The notes under the pieces are model-generated. The model was given only the letters and a program-made list of their open reading frames with translations. It did not search any database and was not told the origin of the DNA. Positions 20,701 to 30,571 of a DNA stretch of 40,045 nucleotides are shown here, piece by piece. Both the position numbers and the translations under genes were made by a program. Position 1 is the stretch's first letter; each line of letters starts with the position of its first letter. The stretch is from Pelagophyceae sp. CCMP2097 (taxonomy: Eukaryota; Sar; Pelagophyceae), in assembly GCA_026770575.1 (NCBI GenBank), contig MU657191.1, forward strand, positions 57,545 through 97,589, read 5' to 3'.

Positions 20701-23700
20701 GATTGGCGCGTGCCGGCGGCGAAACTGCTCAGCGCCGAGGTCTGGCGCGACGTGCTCCGCGCTTTAGAGTGCGTTTCAAACGGCGCGCTGGACGCGGACG
20801 GTTTAGTCGCCGTGCTCAGCGGCGCCGTTTCGTGCGCCGCAGACCACGGCGCGGCGGCGCCGCCCGCGGCGAGCCTACTGCGAGACGTGGCGCTGCTCTG
20901 CTGCGCCGCCGCACGCCGCACGCCCGAGCCCGAGTGGGCGCCGTCGTCGCGCGCGCTCGCAAGGCGCGCCGCCGACGCTGGCCGCGACGCCGGCGACGCC
21001 GACGGCGAAGACGACGAAGACGACCTCGCCAAGGCGCCGACGGCGCCGCACCGCCGCCCGCCGGCGGCCAAGCCGGCGGTTGGGCGCCGCCGGGCCAACT
21101 CGGACCTCTCGGACACGCAGGGCCTCTCCGAGTCGCAGGGCGGCAAGCGGTCCGACGACGACGACGACGAAGAGGAGGAGGACGACGAAGCGCCGCGGTG
21201 CGTGGCCGCGCCAAAGGAGGACCCTCCGGCGGTCGCAAGACGGCCCAAAACTTAGGCCCTGCGGCCTGTCCATGGACGAGGAGCATTCGTCGAACGGCGC
21301 GGCCAAGGGCCGGCGGTCGCCTCCGCCGCAGATGCCGCGGCTTGCCGACGCGGACGACGAGGATGAGGGCGTTGCGGCGCCGGCGTTTTGGGCGAAGCGC
21401 GCGCAGAAGAGCCCCGGCGACTGGTTCACGCTGCCCTCGTCGGAGCTGGATCTGGACGACGGCGCGCCGACGCCGTCGTACCGGCGCCTCCCGTCGGCGG
21501 TGCCGCGCGCGGCGTGCTCGCACCGGTCGACTCTGGACGCGGCGGTGCTCAACGACGACTGGGTCAGCGTGGCGACGTCTTCGGATGCAAACTACTCGCA
21601 GCTCACTCTGCGGCGCAACGCGCACGAGGAGGCGCTCTTCAAGATGGAGGACGAGCACTTTGAGATGGACATGGTCGTCGGGGCCAACGAGGCGGCCTGT
21701 CGCGCCCTCGAGATCCTCGCCAAAGGTGCGTCTTGAGAGGCCGCCGTGTCGGCCGCAGGAAACGAGGTTTTGTAGGCGTGCCCGACGACGAGGCGGAGGG
21801 CATGGACGTCGACGACGTTCCTACACGGCAGCGCGCCATCCGTGGACTCGTCGACGAAGAGGGCGGTTGCCGCGTCGGTCGCAGGCTCCTAAATCCGATC
21901 CACTTGGCAGCCATCTGCCGCGTCTACGACAACTCGACTGCGGTGCTCGGCGCTTTGAGGGCGTCGCCGCACGCGGCCGCGGCCGTCGTGCTCCGGCGCC
22001 TGCGCGTCAAGGACCGCGAGTGGCGAATCGCGCGCGACGGCCTGCAGCGGCGGTGGCGCGGCCACACGCGCGCCCATTTCGATAAGTCGTTGGACCACCG
22101 CGCGCACTTTTGGCGCACCTTGGACAAAAAAAGGGCCTCCGCGAGATGGCTCGTGCAAGAGGTCAAGGACGAGGCCGCCGCCACGCTGTCCTTCGACGTC
22201 GGCGACCGCGACGTCCTCCGCGACGCTGGAGCCTTGCTCATGGTCTCCTTGGAGAACTCGTCCGCGCCGTCGGCAGAGCAGCGCCGCGCCGCTCGCCTCG
22301 TCTGGCGCGACTTGGTCCACCCGCTCTACGGCATGCCGCCGGAGTGGCTCGCCGCGTACCTGCCCCACTCGCTCTCCCTCGACGGCGACGACCACGGGGC
22401 GCTCGAAGCCGACCTGGCGCTCTGCACGCCCTACGGTGAGCACGACGCCGCCGGAGCCGCGGCCCGAGGCGCGCAATTAGGCGATGCGACGCTCGTCGAC
22501 GGCGCGCGGCGCGTGTTCACGCGCGACGGCGACGCACCTGCGCCGCCGCGGTACGGCGACGCAGGCGTGAACCTCGCGCCCGACGCCGACGGCGTGGACG
22601 CGATGGACGCGGAGCCTTGCTGCGCCCTGGCGAGCCCGCCGCTCGTCGGCGACGCGATGACCGAGGACCGCTGCGTCTGCTACGAGGTGCGCATGCCCGG
22701 CGGCCGCGGCTACGTCCGCGCGCGCGAATGCTACCTCCTCGACGACGCCACGGCGGCGGCCGACGACGCCGCAACCAAGCCGTTGGCGGACGCGGCCGAG
22801 GCCGACGCCTGCCCGCTGGCGGGTGATTTGCCGGCCAAGGCGCCGGTTTCCAAAGCCGCTCTGAAGAAAGCCAAGGCCTCTGCTGCGAAGAAGCCACCCC
22901 CTGCGCCCGCGGCGGCGTCGACGCCGCAGGACGTGTACGCCAACGAACAGCTCTACGTCTTTGCTCGCCTCCACCACGCCGTCTATGCCCGCCTCGTCGC
23001 GGCAAAGGCGCTCTGCGCCGCGCAGACAGAAAGGCGCCGCCTCCGCGCCGCCGAACCGCTCGACGTCGCAGACGCGCTCGCAGCCGACGACGACGCCGAC
23101 CCGCCGTCTTCCGAGTCGGACGACGACGCCGACGACGAAGCCGCTTCCGGCAGCGAGACGGCGCGCCACGAGCGCCAGCGCAGCCCGGGCAGTTCTTCGT
23201 CGGACGACGCTGCGGCCGCCATCGACGCTGCGGCCGCCATCGACGGCGACATCTCGTCGGCGCCGGCCGCGGCGCCGGCGGCCGCGGTTACGGCGCACGA
23301 CGACGATGACGTCCGGCGGTGCAGCCGCGGCGGCTATCCTGGCTTCCTCGAGCTCGTCAAATTGCTGCTCTGCGGCGACGTCTCCCGCGCGGCGTTTGAC
23401 GACGCTTGCCGCGAACTCGTCGGCAACGGCGGCTACCGCGTCCGCGCGCTGGACAAACTCGCCCGCGCATGCGTCGACGCCATGCGCGCCGTGGCCCGCG
23501 ACGACGCCTTTGCGCGAGACCTCGGCACGGCGGCGCAGAGGTCCGCGCGCGGCGACGACGCGCCGCGCCGCCGGCAGCTGCTGCGCGCGGCCAAGGCGCT
23601 CGGCGGCCAGGACCTCTACCGCATCACGCTCGGCGCCGCCGCCGCGAAGCGACTACCGGCGGCCGCGGCCGCCCGGACAGACGCGGCCGCGTCGAATACG

Positions 23701-23754
23701 CTCACGCTCAAGTTCCTCGGCAAGCTCGAAGCGCCGCGCCGCGACGCGACATAG
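17770..23754 (+). CDS. SIN3: SIN3-family transcriptional co-repressor scaffold
   Basis: SIN3 is the nuclear scaffold of the Sin3/HDAC co-repressor complex. Proposed exons: 17770-17805, 17868-17913, 18179-18239, 18422-18489, 18813-18899, 19011-19090, 19139-19183, 19265-19342, 19444-19594, 19697-20288, 20358-21197, 21256-21725, 21776-22435, 22481-23754 (1495 aa). PAH1 covers about residues 12-95 (ALLYLDQVK, YNEFLEIMKSFKSQ, IDTPGVIGRVSTLF, FLPEGYKIDV). PAH2 covers about 142-235 (AEFDNAIAYVTAIKKRF, FLEVLHTYQ, FTYFLPDA). A diverged PAH3-like helix pair is followed by the histone-deacetylase interaction region (about 769-850: SYRRLPS, VLNDDWVS, EDEHFEMDMV). The Sin3 C-terminal region has IHLAAICRVYDN, QLYVFARLHH and GYPGFLELVKLLL. 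Acidic Ala/Asp runs separate the domains. One junction uses a GC donor (19343). The donor at 19184 and the in-frame 102-bp (19595-19696) and 45-bp (22436-22480) introns are the least certain joins. Confidence 0.92.
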
Positions 23755-24248
23755 TCCGCGAGACGACGCAAGGCGACGGAGCCCACGAGGCGACGGAGCT
23801 GGCGAGGCGACGGCTCCCGTGGCGATGGCGCCCGCGGCTACGGCGCTGCCGCCGCCGCGGGCCGCTGGCAGACGCGCGCGAGCCCCGAGGCCGGCCCGCG
23901 CTCCGAGGCGCCCCCCAAATAAGTATATGCCCCCCCCACATACCACGGGGCTACCGGCCGCCGGGGGACGCGCGCCAGAGCCGGTGGCCGACCCCGGGTC
24001 GGATACGAGTCTAAGATATCCCATGCGCGCGACGGTGGCTTGCCGGGCGGGTCCAAGGTCATGCCGGGGCCGCGGCGTCCGCAGAGCGCTTGCGGGTTTG
24101 GCACCGAAGTCGCAAGCAAGGACCTCCTCCCGCCCTTCTCTGCCCGGCCCGCATCGCATCGCACGCGGGTGCTCGAGGAGTGCGCGTGGCGGCAGCGGCG
24201 GGTGACAAAGCGACGGTGGTTACAAGGCGGATTTCGCCGCGGGCGTTG
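23755..24248. other. Spacer between convergent SIN3 and channel genes
   Basis: Both flanking genes end here, so it should hold two 3' untranslated regions. A C-rich tract near 23930 and GC-rich sequence are present. No gene or repeat was recognised. Confidence 0.5.
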
Positions 24249-26414
24249 TCACTCCTCCGAGGCCTCGCAGTCGATTTTGGTCTCCTGCGTTCGCCGGTGC
24301 GTCTTGGGTGCGTTTGCCGTCTTCGCGAAGGCGGAGCGCAGCCGCGAGAAGACGCGGAACGATTGCGTCGGCGTGCCGCAGTCCGCCGGGAAGAGCTGAG
24401 AGTCCTCTTGGTTGTTGAACCAGCCGTGCGCGCTGCGACCGAGCGAGGTGTCGCGCAGGCGCTTCGTCGGCGACTTGGCCGGGTTGCCGAGGCCGTACAA
24501 GCTCCGTTTGAAGTCGGTAGACGACTTTTTCGCGTCCGTTTTGCACTCCTCAATCACGCGGTTGTTGTCCGTCCGCAGCACGTTGTAGCGGTACCTATTC
24601 ACCGCGTCGGCCCCCGGGCGCAAGACACAACGACGCACCATTTGACGAGGAGGCCTGTGATGATCGACACCTGCAGCCCGATGACGATGGACCCGACGCC
24701 AAAGCAGCGTACTAAAGACCGCGCCGTGGCGCGGTGGAGCCAAAAGTAGGCAAAGGCGCCGCCGCGGTTGCCGCGCGTGCGGCCCGGCGTCTCGGTGACA
24801 AAGGCGAAGAGCGACTCCAACATGACGCTCAGGTTCATGATCGTCGACTTGAAGATGATCTTGTCCATCCACGTCATCACGGGCACGTCCGGGAGCGTGT
24901 TGCGCACGTAGGATAGGAAGGCGAAGAGGGAGAGGATGAGCGTGACGAGCGTCATGATGCGGTCGTTGTAGTTCTCGGCGTAGTCGTTCATGAACATGGT
25001 CAGCAGCGTCCCCGTGTTCAAGACCAAGAGCGGGAAGACCATGAGCCGGATGATGGACCCGGGGTGGCGGAAGAGCGGGATCTTGAAGCTGATCGAGGGG
25101 TAATGGAGCCGCGCCGTGCCGTCCTTCTCCTTCTTGCGCTCGACGGGGAAGTCGACGCGCACGCCGGAATGCAACACGTCAAAGTTGGGCATGGCGTCGG
25201 CCGACGGCTTGAAGGACATGTGCGTGCGGTTCCGCAGCAGCGTCGCGTGCAGGTGCGCGTTCTCGTCGGGCCGCCCGAGGTACTGGTGCACGTTGTACCG
25301 CGCCTTCCACCCGCGCAGGCACGACACGGGCGAGTCTTCTTCCTCGCTCGGCTCGGCGGCAATCGTCGTCGACGTCAGCTCAAAGGCAAAGTGCAGCACG
25401 GGCTGATCAAACGGGAACGGGCTCCAGATGCTGTAGTCCTGCGGGGGGCATTTCGGCAGGGGGCCGGCGGCGACGCGGGACGCACCTCGGACCTCGTGCT
25501 GTTGATGAACGAAGTCGAGTCGAGGCGCATGCGCGTCGTCGCGAAGAACATGGACCCTTTCCACTTGCAGTCAGTCGTCGCCGGGTCGAGCGTGTGCGGC
25601 GTCCTACGCGGGCGGCGTCGCGGGCGCCCGAAGGACCCGTCCGGCCTCCACAAAGTCGGTTAAGTCGGCCAAGGGCGCGGGAGTCAGACTCGTTGATTCG
25701 GAGCTGGAGCCTTTCCACGAGATGGTTGCGGAGTCGCGACGGCGTCTTCTCGCCAAAGTCGATGCGGAGGACGAGGGTAAAGGCCATGTCGATGGTCTGG
25801 GTAATTTCCGAGAGGTTTCGGATCTGCTTCACCACGACGGCGACGTACGCCGGGAACTCGAGCTCGCGCGCCTGCTGGTTGAAGCAGGGCTGGTTGGCGA
25901 TGGCGCCGCGGGCCGGTTCGAAATGGAGGCCCTGGCAGAGGTCGATGGCGCGTCGGACGTCTCGCTCTAGCGCCGTCTCGAGCGTGGCCAGCGCGGACGC
26001 GGCCGTTAGCTTCTCCTGCTTGCGCTTGATGAAGCGCAGCCACCGCTGGATCTTCCGCGCCGCCTCTTCTCTAGAGTAGGCGCGCGTCCGCGGCACAAAT
26101 GCCACTCTAAGACGCGCCCACGGTCGGTTCAGCCCGCGCAGGCCGCGCAGCGTCTCGTCCAGCTCGAACCACTCGTTAAAGTCCGGGTCGTGGTACTCGA
26201 CGATCCAGGGCATCCGGTGGCGGTCGCGCCGCACGACGGGCGCGTGCTCCTCGAGGGCCCACATGAGCTCGCCGCGCGTCGCCGGCGAGACGTCGTGCAC
26301 GAGCACCTTGGCCGCGCCGCCGAGCTTCGTCGCGTCGAGCCAGACGCGGATGGGCCCGAGCGCGGCGGGCGGGCGGATGGGGGCCGCCGCCACTTCCCGG
26401 AGCGAGGCGGGCAT
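24249..26414 (-). CDS. Pentameric ligand-gated ion channel-like protein
   Basis: Exons 26414-25690, 25603-25486, 25438-24639 and 24594-24249 give 662 aa; introns of 86, 47 and 44 bp all restore frame. Residues 1-110 form an unrecognised N-terminal module. An IQ-like helix (EEAARKIQRWLRFIKRKQ, about 116-135) follows. From about 188 the sequence fits the extracellular beta-sandwich of the Cys-loop receptor superfamily: AVVVKQIRNLSEITQTIDMAF, KWKGSMFF, and the loop FPFDQPVLHF, which keeps the proline but lacks the two cysteines. Four hydrophobic helices follow: M1 (IIRLMVFPLLVLNTG, about 410), M2 (MTLVTLILSLFAFLSYV, then LPDVPVMTWMDK), M3 (NLSVMLESLFAF) and M4 (GVGSIVIGLQVSIITGLLV, near 535). 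A soluble tail of ~115 residues follows M4, whereas animal channels end just after it. Ligand and ion selectivity cannot be inferred. Confidence 0.8.
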
Positions 26415-26900
26415 CGAAACAGGCCGAACCCTATAGGCCGAAACGAACAAGGGCGGTTTTGGTGACACTGCGGGCCCCGAAAGAGCCTCGCGCGCTGGGG
26501 CCCGCAGCCGCCGCCTCCGGGCGGGGCCGCAGAGAGCGGCCCGGCCGACGCCGACAGAAAGGTCCGAACCGCAACCCGCGCGTGTTATCCCTTTGTCTGG
26601 CGCACGGTTGCTCACTCGTTACAAGTGCACAAAAGAAGACGACTTTTCATTAATTTTAAAAGCCGCGATTACGGTAATATTACAGCGTCCCGTTGCGCTT
26701 CAGGTCAATTCTTTGCGTCAATGCCGTCAAGCCGTGCTGATTATGTTGTCGACAGGCACGTGCGCGCCACCGTCGCCATCCCGCCGTGCTCCACCTTCAT
26801 CGGCCGACACCGGGCTCAAAGAGGCGAATATCACGCGTGGGGTTGCGGTTCGGTTGTACTGAAAACTCAAATTTTCTCGTTGTAGGAACTTTTACATTGC

Positions 26901-26945
26901 TTGCTTAAGATCCACCCTGGGCGGGGCTGCCCCAAGAGGGCAGCC
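26901..26945 (+). repeat. Dispersed repeat copy (TTAAGATCCA...GGGGCTG family)
   Basis: Reads CTTGCTTAAGATCCACCC then GGGCGGGGCTGCCCCAAGAG. This is the best-preserved plus-orientation copy and can serve as the family reference in this window. Confidence 0.65.
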
Positions 26946-27102
26946 TCAGTGGAGTGCATAATAGAAGAAGAAGGGTGTGCCTGTCTAGTTTCCCCTGACC
27001 TTCGGTTCCAAAGGCTACATTGCTAGCTTTTAAATATCCACCGTGGGGCTGTCCCATTCGAGGTTTTCGCTTTAAAATAAGAATTCTATAAAATTAAATA
27101 AT

Positions 27103-27164
27103 TAGGAATTCCTAAATACTAGGAATTCCTAGTAATATATTATTATTGAGTGAAGGAATTCCTA
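27103..27164. repeat. Cluster of three GGAATTCC palindromes
   Basis: Copies at 27103-27114 (TAGGAATTCCTA), 27119-27132 (CTAGGAATTCCTAG) and 27153-27164 (one end base different) sit in an AT-rich stretch. Confidence 0.7.
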
Positions 27165-27273
27165 TCCTGATACAATTGTATTACAAGAGCGCTTTGGAGG
27201 CACACGGAGGCCCCGAAGGATTTATTCACAGAGTTCAAGACGGGGGTCAAACAATTACGTTAAATCAATGGCA

Positions 27274-27855
27274 TCAGGCCCTGCCTGCTCGTCGGAATCG
27301 CCGCCTGGGCCGTCGGAGTCGTCGTAGGTTTTGGAGTTGAAAGAGGCCGCCGAGCTGCCGTCCAAGTCGGAGCGTGGGTTTGACCTGGATGAAGCTTTTC
27401 TCGGCGTAGCTCGTCACGACCGTGATCTTGACTCCGTACGCGTCGGCCGCGGCCTGGAGCGTGACGTGGTCACCCCACTCGCGCGCCTGGGCCATCCTGC
27501 ACGCGTACGCCTCGTAGTCCTCGTGCACAAAGCCGCAATAGGCGTCCAAGGCGGCGCGGAGTTGCTTGACGACGGCGGCGCGGACGACGGCGTGGAGTTC
27601 CTGGTTGCCGAAGAGGCGTTGGGCCAGCGCGCGAAATTGGCAATTGCCGTCCGGATCGACGGCGTGCTCCACGAGGCTATAGTCCACCAGGCGCTCGACC
27701 AGCCGCGCGCGCTCTGGCGAGGGCTCCTCGTCGAGCGCGCCATCGTCGTCGTCGCCTTTCGACTCTTCGAAGCCGGGGTCGTCGTCGCGCTCGCGCCGGC
27801 GAGCGAGTGAGGGATCCTCCTCGAGCGCGCGATCGTCGTCTAGGATCGCCTGCAT
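27274..27855 (-). CDS. OTU-domain cysteine protease-like protein, apparently C-terminally truncated
   Basis: A 193-aa single-exon frame from an ATG at 27855. Residues 1-50 are acidic. The OTU deubiquitinase core then follows: AVDPDGNCQFRALAQ supplies the catalytic Asp and Cys, and EWGDHVTLQAAADAYGVKITVV is the conserved middle. Family members continue with a short strand and then a W-x-E-V-H-Y-N-S segment that supplies the catalytic histidine. Here the frame degenerates after SFIQVKPT into Arg/Leu-rich sequence, and no such histidine is seen. The alternative frame over the last ~110 bp is acidic (SDGPGGDSDEQAGPDAID), so a frameshift or an unrecognised intron is possible. The ORF lies between two direct copies of a dispersed repeat (27179-27221 and 27999-28043), which may have replaced its 3' end. 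It may be a pseudogene. Confidence 0.6.
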   Translation of the reverse strand: MQAILDDDRALEEDPSLARRRERDDDPGFEESKGDDDDGALDEEPSPERARLVERLVDYSLVEHAVDPDGNCQFRALAQRLFGNQELHAVVRAAVVKQLRAALDAYCGFVHEDYEAYACRMAQAREWGDHVTLQAAADAYGVKITVVTSYAEKSFIQVKPTLRLGRQLGGLFQLQNLRRLRRPRRRFRRAGRA

Positions 27856-28000
27856 GTCCTTTCACCCGTGAGCCGACGGACCGCGCGCCGCCCAAAGTAG
27901 ACGGAACTTCACGGATGGACCCGGCGACGGACGGACAAACAGACAGACATAATTGCCCCAAGTAATCCTTCAATCAAAGGACCCGAAGGGCCCTGACCGT

Positions 28001-28105
28001 ATTACAAGAGCGCGCCGGAGGCACACGGAGGACCCGAAGGATACAGCCAAATCCCATTGCAATGCCCACGTAAATAATTGAAATTATTTAACTAATCGCT
28101 GAACT
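28001..28105 (-). repeat. Dispersed repeat, copy B (reverse complement of 7472-7586)
   Basis: Inverted relative to the copy at 7472. Shared landmarks are GGCGCGCTCTTGTAAT, GGCATTGCAATGGGATTTG and CAGCGATTAG on the minus strand. It is directly adjacent to a half foldback repeat (27979-28000). Confidence 0.65.
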
Positions 28106-28125
28106 TTCAAATCCTCCTTATCTTT

Positions 28126-28340
28126 NNNNNNNNNNNNNNNNNNNNNNNNNNNNNNNNNNNNNNNNNNNNNNNNNNNNNNNNNNNNNNNNNNNNNNNNNNN
28201 NNNNNNNNNNNNNNNNNNNNNNNNNNNNNNNNNNNNNNNNNNNNNNNNNNNNNNNNNNNNNNNNNNNNNNNNNNNNNNNNNNNNNNNNNNNNNNNNNNNN
28301 NNNNNNNNNNNNNNNNNNNNNNNNNNNNNNNNNNNNNNNN
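28126..28340. other. Assembly gap (215 N)
   Basis: Run of unknown bases lying inside the dispersed repeat, flanked on both sides by sequence related to the 6.8-7.6 kb region. A collapsed repeat is the likely cause, and the true gap size is unknown. Confidence 0.99.
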
Positions 28341-28367
28341 AAAGGTGGAACCTCGGATTTGCTGGGC

Positions 28368-28420
28368 GACAGACAGACAAACAGACAGACAGACAAACAG
28401 ACAGACAAACAGACAGACAT
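28368..28420 (-). repeat. GACA/AACA microsatellite
   Basis: Imperfect tandem GACA/AACA units next to the gap, equivalent on the minus strand to the TGTC tract at 6893-6929. A shorter tract is at 27925-27950. Confidence 0.8.
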
Positions 28421-28448
28421 AATTGCCCCAAGTAATCCTTCAATCAAA

Positions 28449-28509
28449 GGACCCGAAGGGCCCTTGCCGTAAACTGACGTTGAATAAACGGCAAGGACCC
28501 TTCGGGTCC
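28449..28509. repeat. Foldback repeat, copy 2 (22-bp arms)
   Basis: The arms 28449-28470 and 28488-28509 are inverted copies with one mismatch and a 17-nt loop. It is nearly the reverse complement of 6803-6863, including the loop. A further partial arm follows at about 28512-28560. Confidence 0.75.
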
Positions 28510-28726
28510 TCAACAATTGTAAACTGACGTTGATCAAAACGGTGCAGTCCCCTTCGGGGCCTGAACAACGTTTTTCCTTTTCGAAATCTGAACACGCTCA
28601 CAGGACCGCGCGTCCTTCGTGTTCCAGTATAGGCGACACTCCCACAAGTCACGGCGAGGTGCGCGTCCTTCGTCTCAAGATGCACAAGGATACAGACAAC
28701 ACTATGAACATGTGCACGGGGGGTCC

Positions 28727-30571
28727 TCAGAGGTGCGCGAGGAGGCGGCGGCTGACGTCGAAGACGGCGCGGTCCCACGCCGCGTCGTCTTCGGAGCCGT
28801 CGTCGGAGCCGTCGCCGTGCGCGTCGGCGGCGAAGCGCGGCGGCGTCCGCCCGCCCGCCTTGCCGAGCTGCCGCCGCTTGACGAGGCCGCGGAGCACCGC
28901 CGAGTCGAGCCACCGCGCGAGCGAGCCGCCGCAGCGGCCGCGCGCGAGGCGCGCCGCGCCGCGCCAGCTCAGGTGGCGCCGCGCCTCGGCCGCCGCCGGC
29001 AAAATCTCCACCTTGCTCGACCAGCCTAGCGGACCGACGGTGACGGCGCGCCGCGCCTCGGCAACCCAGAGGGCCGCGACGCCGCTCGATACAGTGCCCG
29101 GCTTCGACGAGCCGGCCGGGGCGCGCGGGCCGGTCCGCCGGCGCGCCGCGGAGGTCGCGCTGGAGCCGCCAGTCGAAGCCGTCGACGGCCGTCCCGCCGC
29201 CGCAGAGCACAATCGTCGAGACGCGCGCGTCGTCGCGCGTCGCGGCGGCCTGCGCGAGGAGCGCTCGTACGCACCCTCGTCGCGCGCCCCCCGGTGCGTC
29301 GCGCGCCCCCCGCGCCGGCGCACCGAGGCTGCGCGCGCCGCGAGCGTGGCGAGCGGCGGCCACGATTCGTTTTGCTGCGACGGCTCGAAGAGCGGCTCGA
29401 GGCACATGAAGCGCGCCGCAGCGACGGCGGCGGGCATGTCCGGGACGGCGGCGTAGTCGAGCTCCTCTTGCGACACGGGCGTGGTGGCCGTGGAGACACG
29501 GCGGACGTAGCCAAGCGTTCGGCGGAGCTCCGCCGCGCGATGCGCGTCCTCGGGCCGCAGCGCGGCGGCGAAGCGGCGCGTCGCCGCGTTGCCGCCAAAG
29601 GCGTGGCGCAGCGCCGTGTACGCGTGCGTCGCAGTGTGCTCCGGGGCCTCGAGGATGTGCGCGGGCACGCGGCCGAGGAGCACGGGCACCGCCGAAACGC
29701 CCGCGGCGCCAACGTCGACAACGACGACGGCGGCGGCGGCGGCGCTCAGGCCTGCCAACGCGTCGCCGCCGCCGCGCTCCGCCAGCGCGGCGGCGGCTGC
29801 GCAGACCGCGCCCCGCTCGACGCGCACACGCCCGGCGCCGCGGGAGAGGAGCGCCGCGGCGACGCGCGCCGCGGAAACGCGCGACGCAAAGTGCGGCGCG
29901 ACGACGAGGAGCGACGTGCCCCGGACCGTCGGCACGCCGAGCACCGCGAGCGCGCGCGCGACGCGGTCCGCCGTCTCCGCCTCGTCGTCAAAGGCGCGCC
30001 TCGCGCGGCCCTTTGGCGGCGGCTGCGCGGCGCACTCGATGCACCGAGGCGTGTCCCACCAGCTCAACCCGACGCGGTCGACCGACGACCCGAGCTCGAC
30101 GACGAAGACACCGCCAGAGACCGCGCGCGCGAGGCGGTAGGCCGCGGGCCCGCCGTCCCCCGGCGCCGCGGCGCCGCGCGCCTCGTTTGCGCACTCGCGC
30201 GCGGTGACGCAGGCCCACCTAGAGCCGACATTGCGGCGCGGGGCCTTCGGTCGATTTGTTCCCGCCTGCAGAGGCGACGGCGCGTCTTCTCCGAGGCGTC
30301 TGCGCCGTACGAACGGGTGCGCCGCGGCCTTTGGGACGCGGCGTCCGTACACGCGGTGGGCGCCGGCGGCCTGCTGCGCGGCGCCGCGGCCGCACTCGAG
30401 GAGGGCGAGGAGGCCGCGGCCGTCGAGGAAGCCGAGTGCGACATCGAGGACATCCGCGGCCAGCGGCAGCGCCTCAGGGGGCGCCCCGAGCGCGGCGCAG
30501 CCGCAAGGCTCCACGACCAAAACGGCGTCGGAAGCTGTGGATCCGCCGCCGCTCGGCGAGGCCCCCGGCAT
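28727..30571 (-). CDS. F-box actin-related protein (ARP8-like architecture)
   Basis: Exons 30571-29324, 29249-29093 and 29025-28727 give 567 aa, with introns of 74 and 67 bp. An F-box-like helix pair lies near residues 38-75 (AADVLDVALGFLDGRGLLALLECGR). An actin fold follows: phosphate-1-like VVELGSSVDRVGLSWWD (about 156), an actin-type LLVVAPHFASRVSAARV segment, VVVVDVGAAGVSAVPVLLG (phosphate 2) and, after the first splice, the adenosine-loop STIVLCGGGTAVDGFDWRL. After the second splice, HLSWRGAARLA corresponds to the actin WIGGSILA element. The actin nucleotide motifs are diverged, so ATP binding is uncertain. The F-box plus actin-fold combination is known from plant ARP8. The likely role is a substrate adaptor or nuclear scaffold (inference). 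A 96-bp in-frame stretch in exon 1 (ending CTAG before residue ~120) could be another intron. Confidence 0.78.
   Translation of the reverse strand: MPGASPSGGGSTASDAVLVVEPCGCAALGAPPEALPLAADVLDVALGFLDGRGLLALLECGRGAAQQAAGAHRVYGRRVPKAAAHPFVRRRRLGEDAPSPLQAGTNRPKAPRRNVGSRWACVTARECANEARGAAAPGDGGPAAYRLARAVSGGVFVVELGSSVDRVGLSWWDTPRCIECAAQPPPKGRARRAFDDEAETADRVARALAVLGVPTVRGTSLLVVAPHFASRVSAARVAAALLSRGAGRVRVERGAVCAAAAALAERGGGDALAGLSAAAAAVVVVDVGAAGVSAVPVLLGRVPAHILEAPEHTATHAYTALRHAFGGNAATRRFAAALRPEDAHRAAELRRTLGYVRRVSTATTPVSQEELDYAAVPDMPAAVAAARFMCLEPLFEPSQQNESWPPLATLAARAASVRRRGGRATHRGARDEGAYERSSRRPPRRATTRASRRLCSAAAGRPSTASTGGSSATSAARRRTGPRAPAGSSKPGTVSSGVAALWVAEARRAVTVGPLGWSSKVEILPAAAEARRHLSWRGAARLARGRCGGSLARWLDSAVLRGLVKRRQLGKAGGRTPPRFAADAHGDGSDDGSEDDAAWDRAVFDVSRRLLAHL

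Larger units (their letters stand above)
26415..27273. other. Intergenic region with repeats
   Basis: It carries a plus-orientation copy of the TTAAGATCCA...GGGGCTGCCCC repeat (26901-26945), a decayed one near 27024-27058, a cluster of three GGAATTCC palindromes (27103, 27119, 27153) and a fragment of the repeat seen at 28 kb (27179-27221). No gene is supported. Confidence 0.6.
27856..28726. other. Repeat-rich spacer with assembly gap
   Basis: It contains two direct copies of a CAGACATAATTGCCCC unit followed by the foldback repeat (27941-28000 and 28413-28509), the 28001-28105 repeat and the assembly gap. The 5' flank of the OTU frame (27880-27925) resembles the repeat around 6940. No gene is supported. 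Confidence 0.65.
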
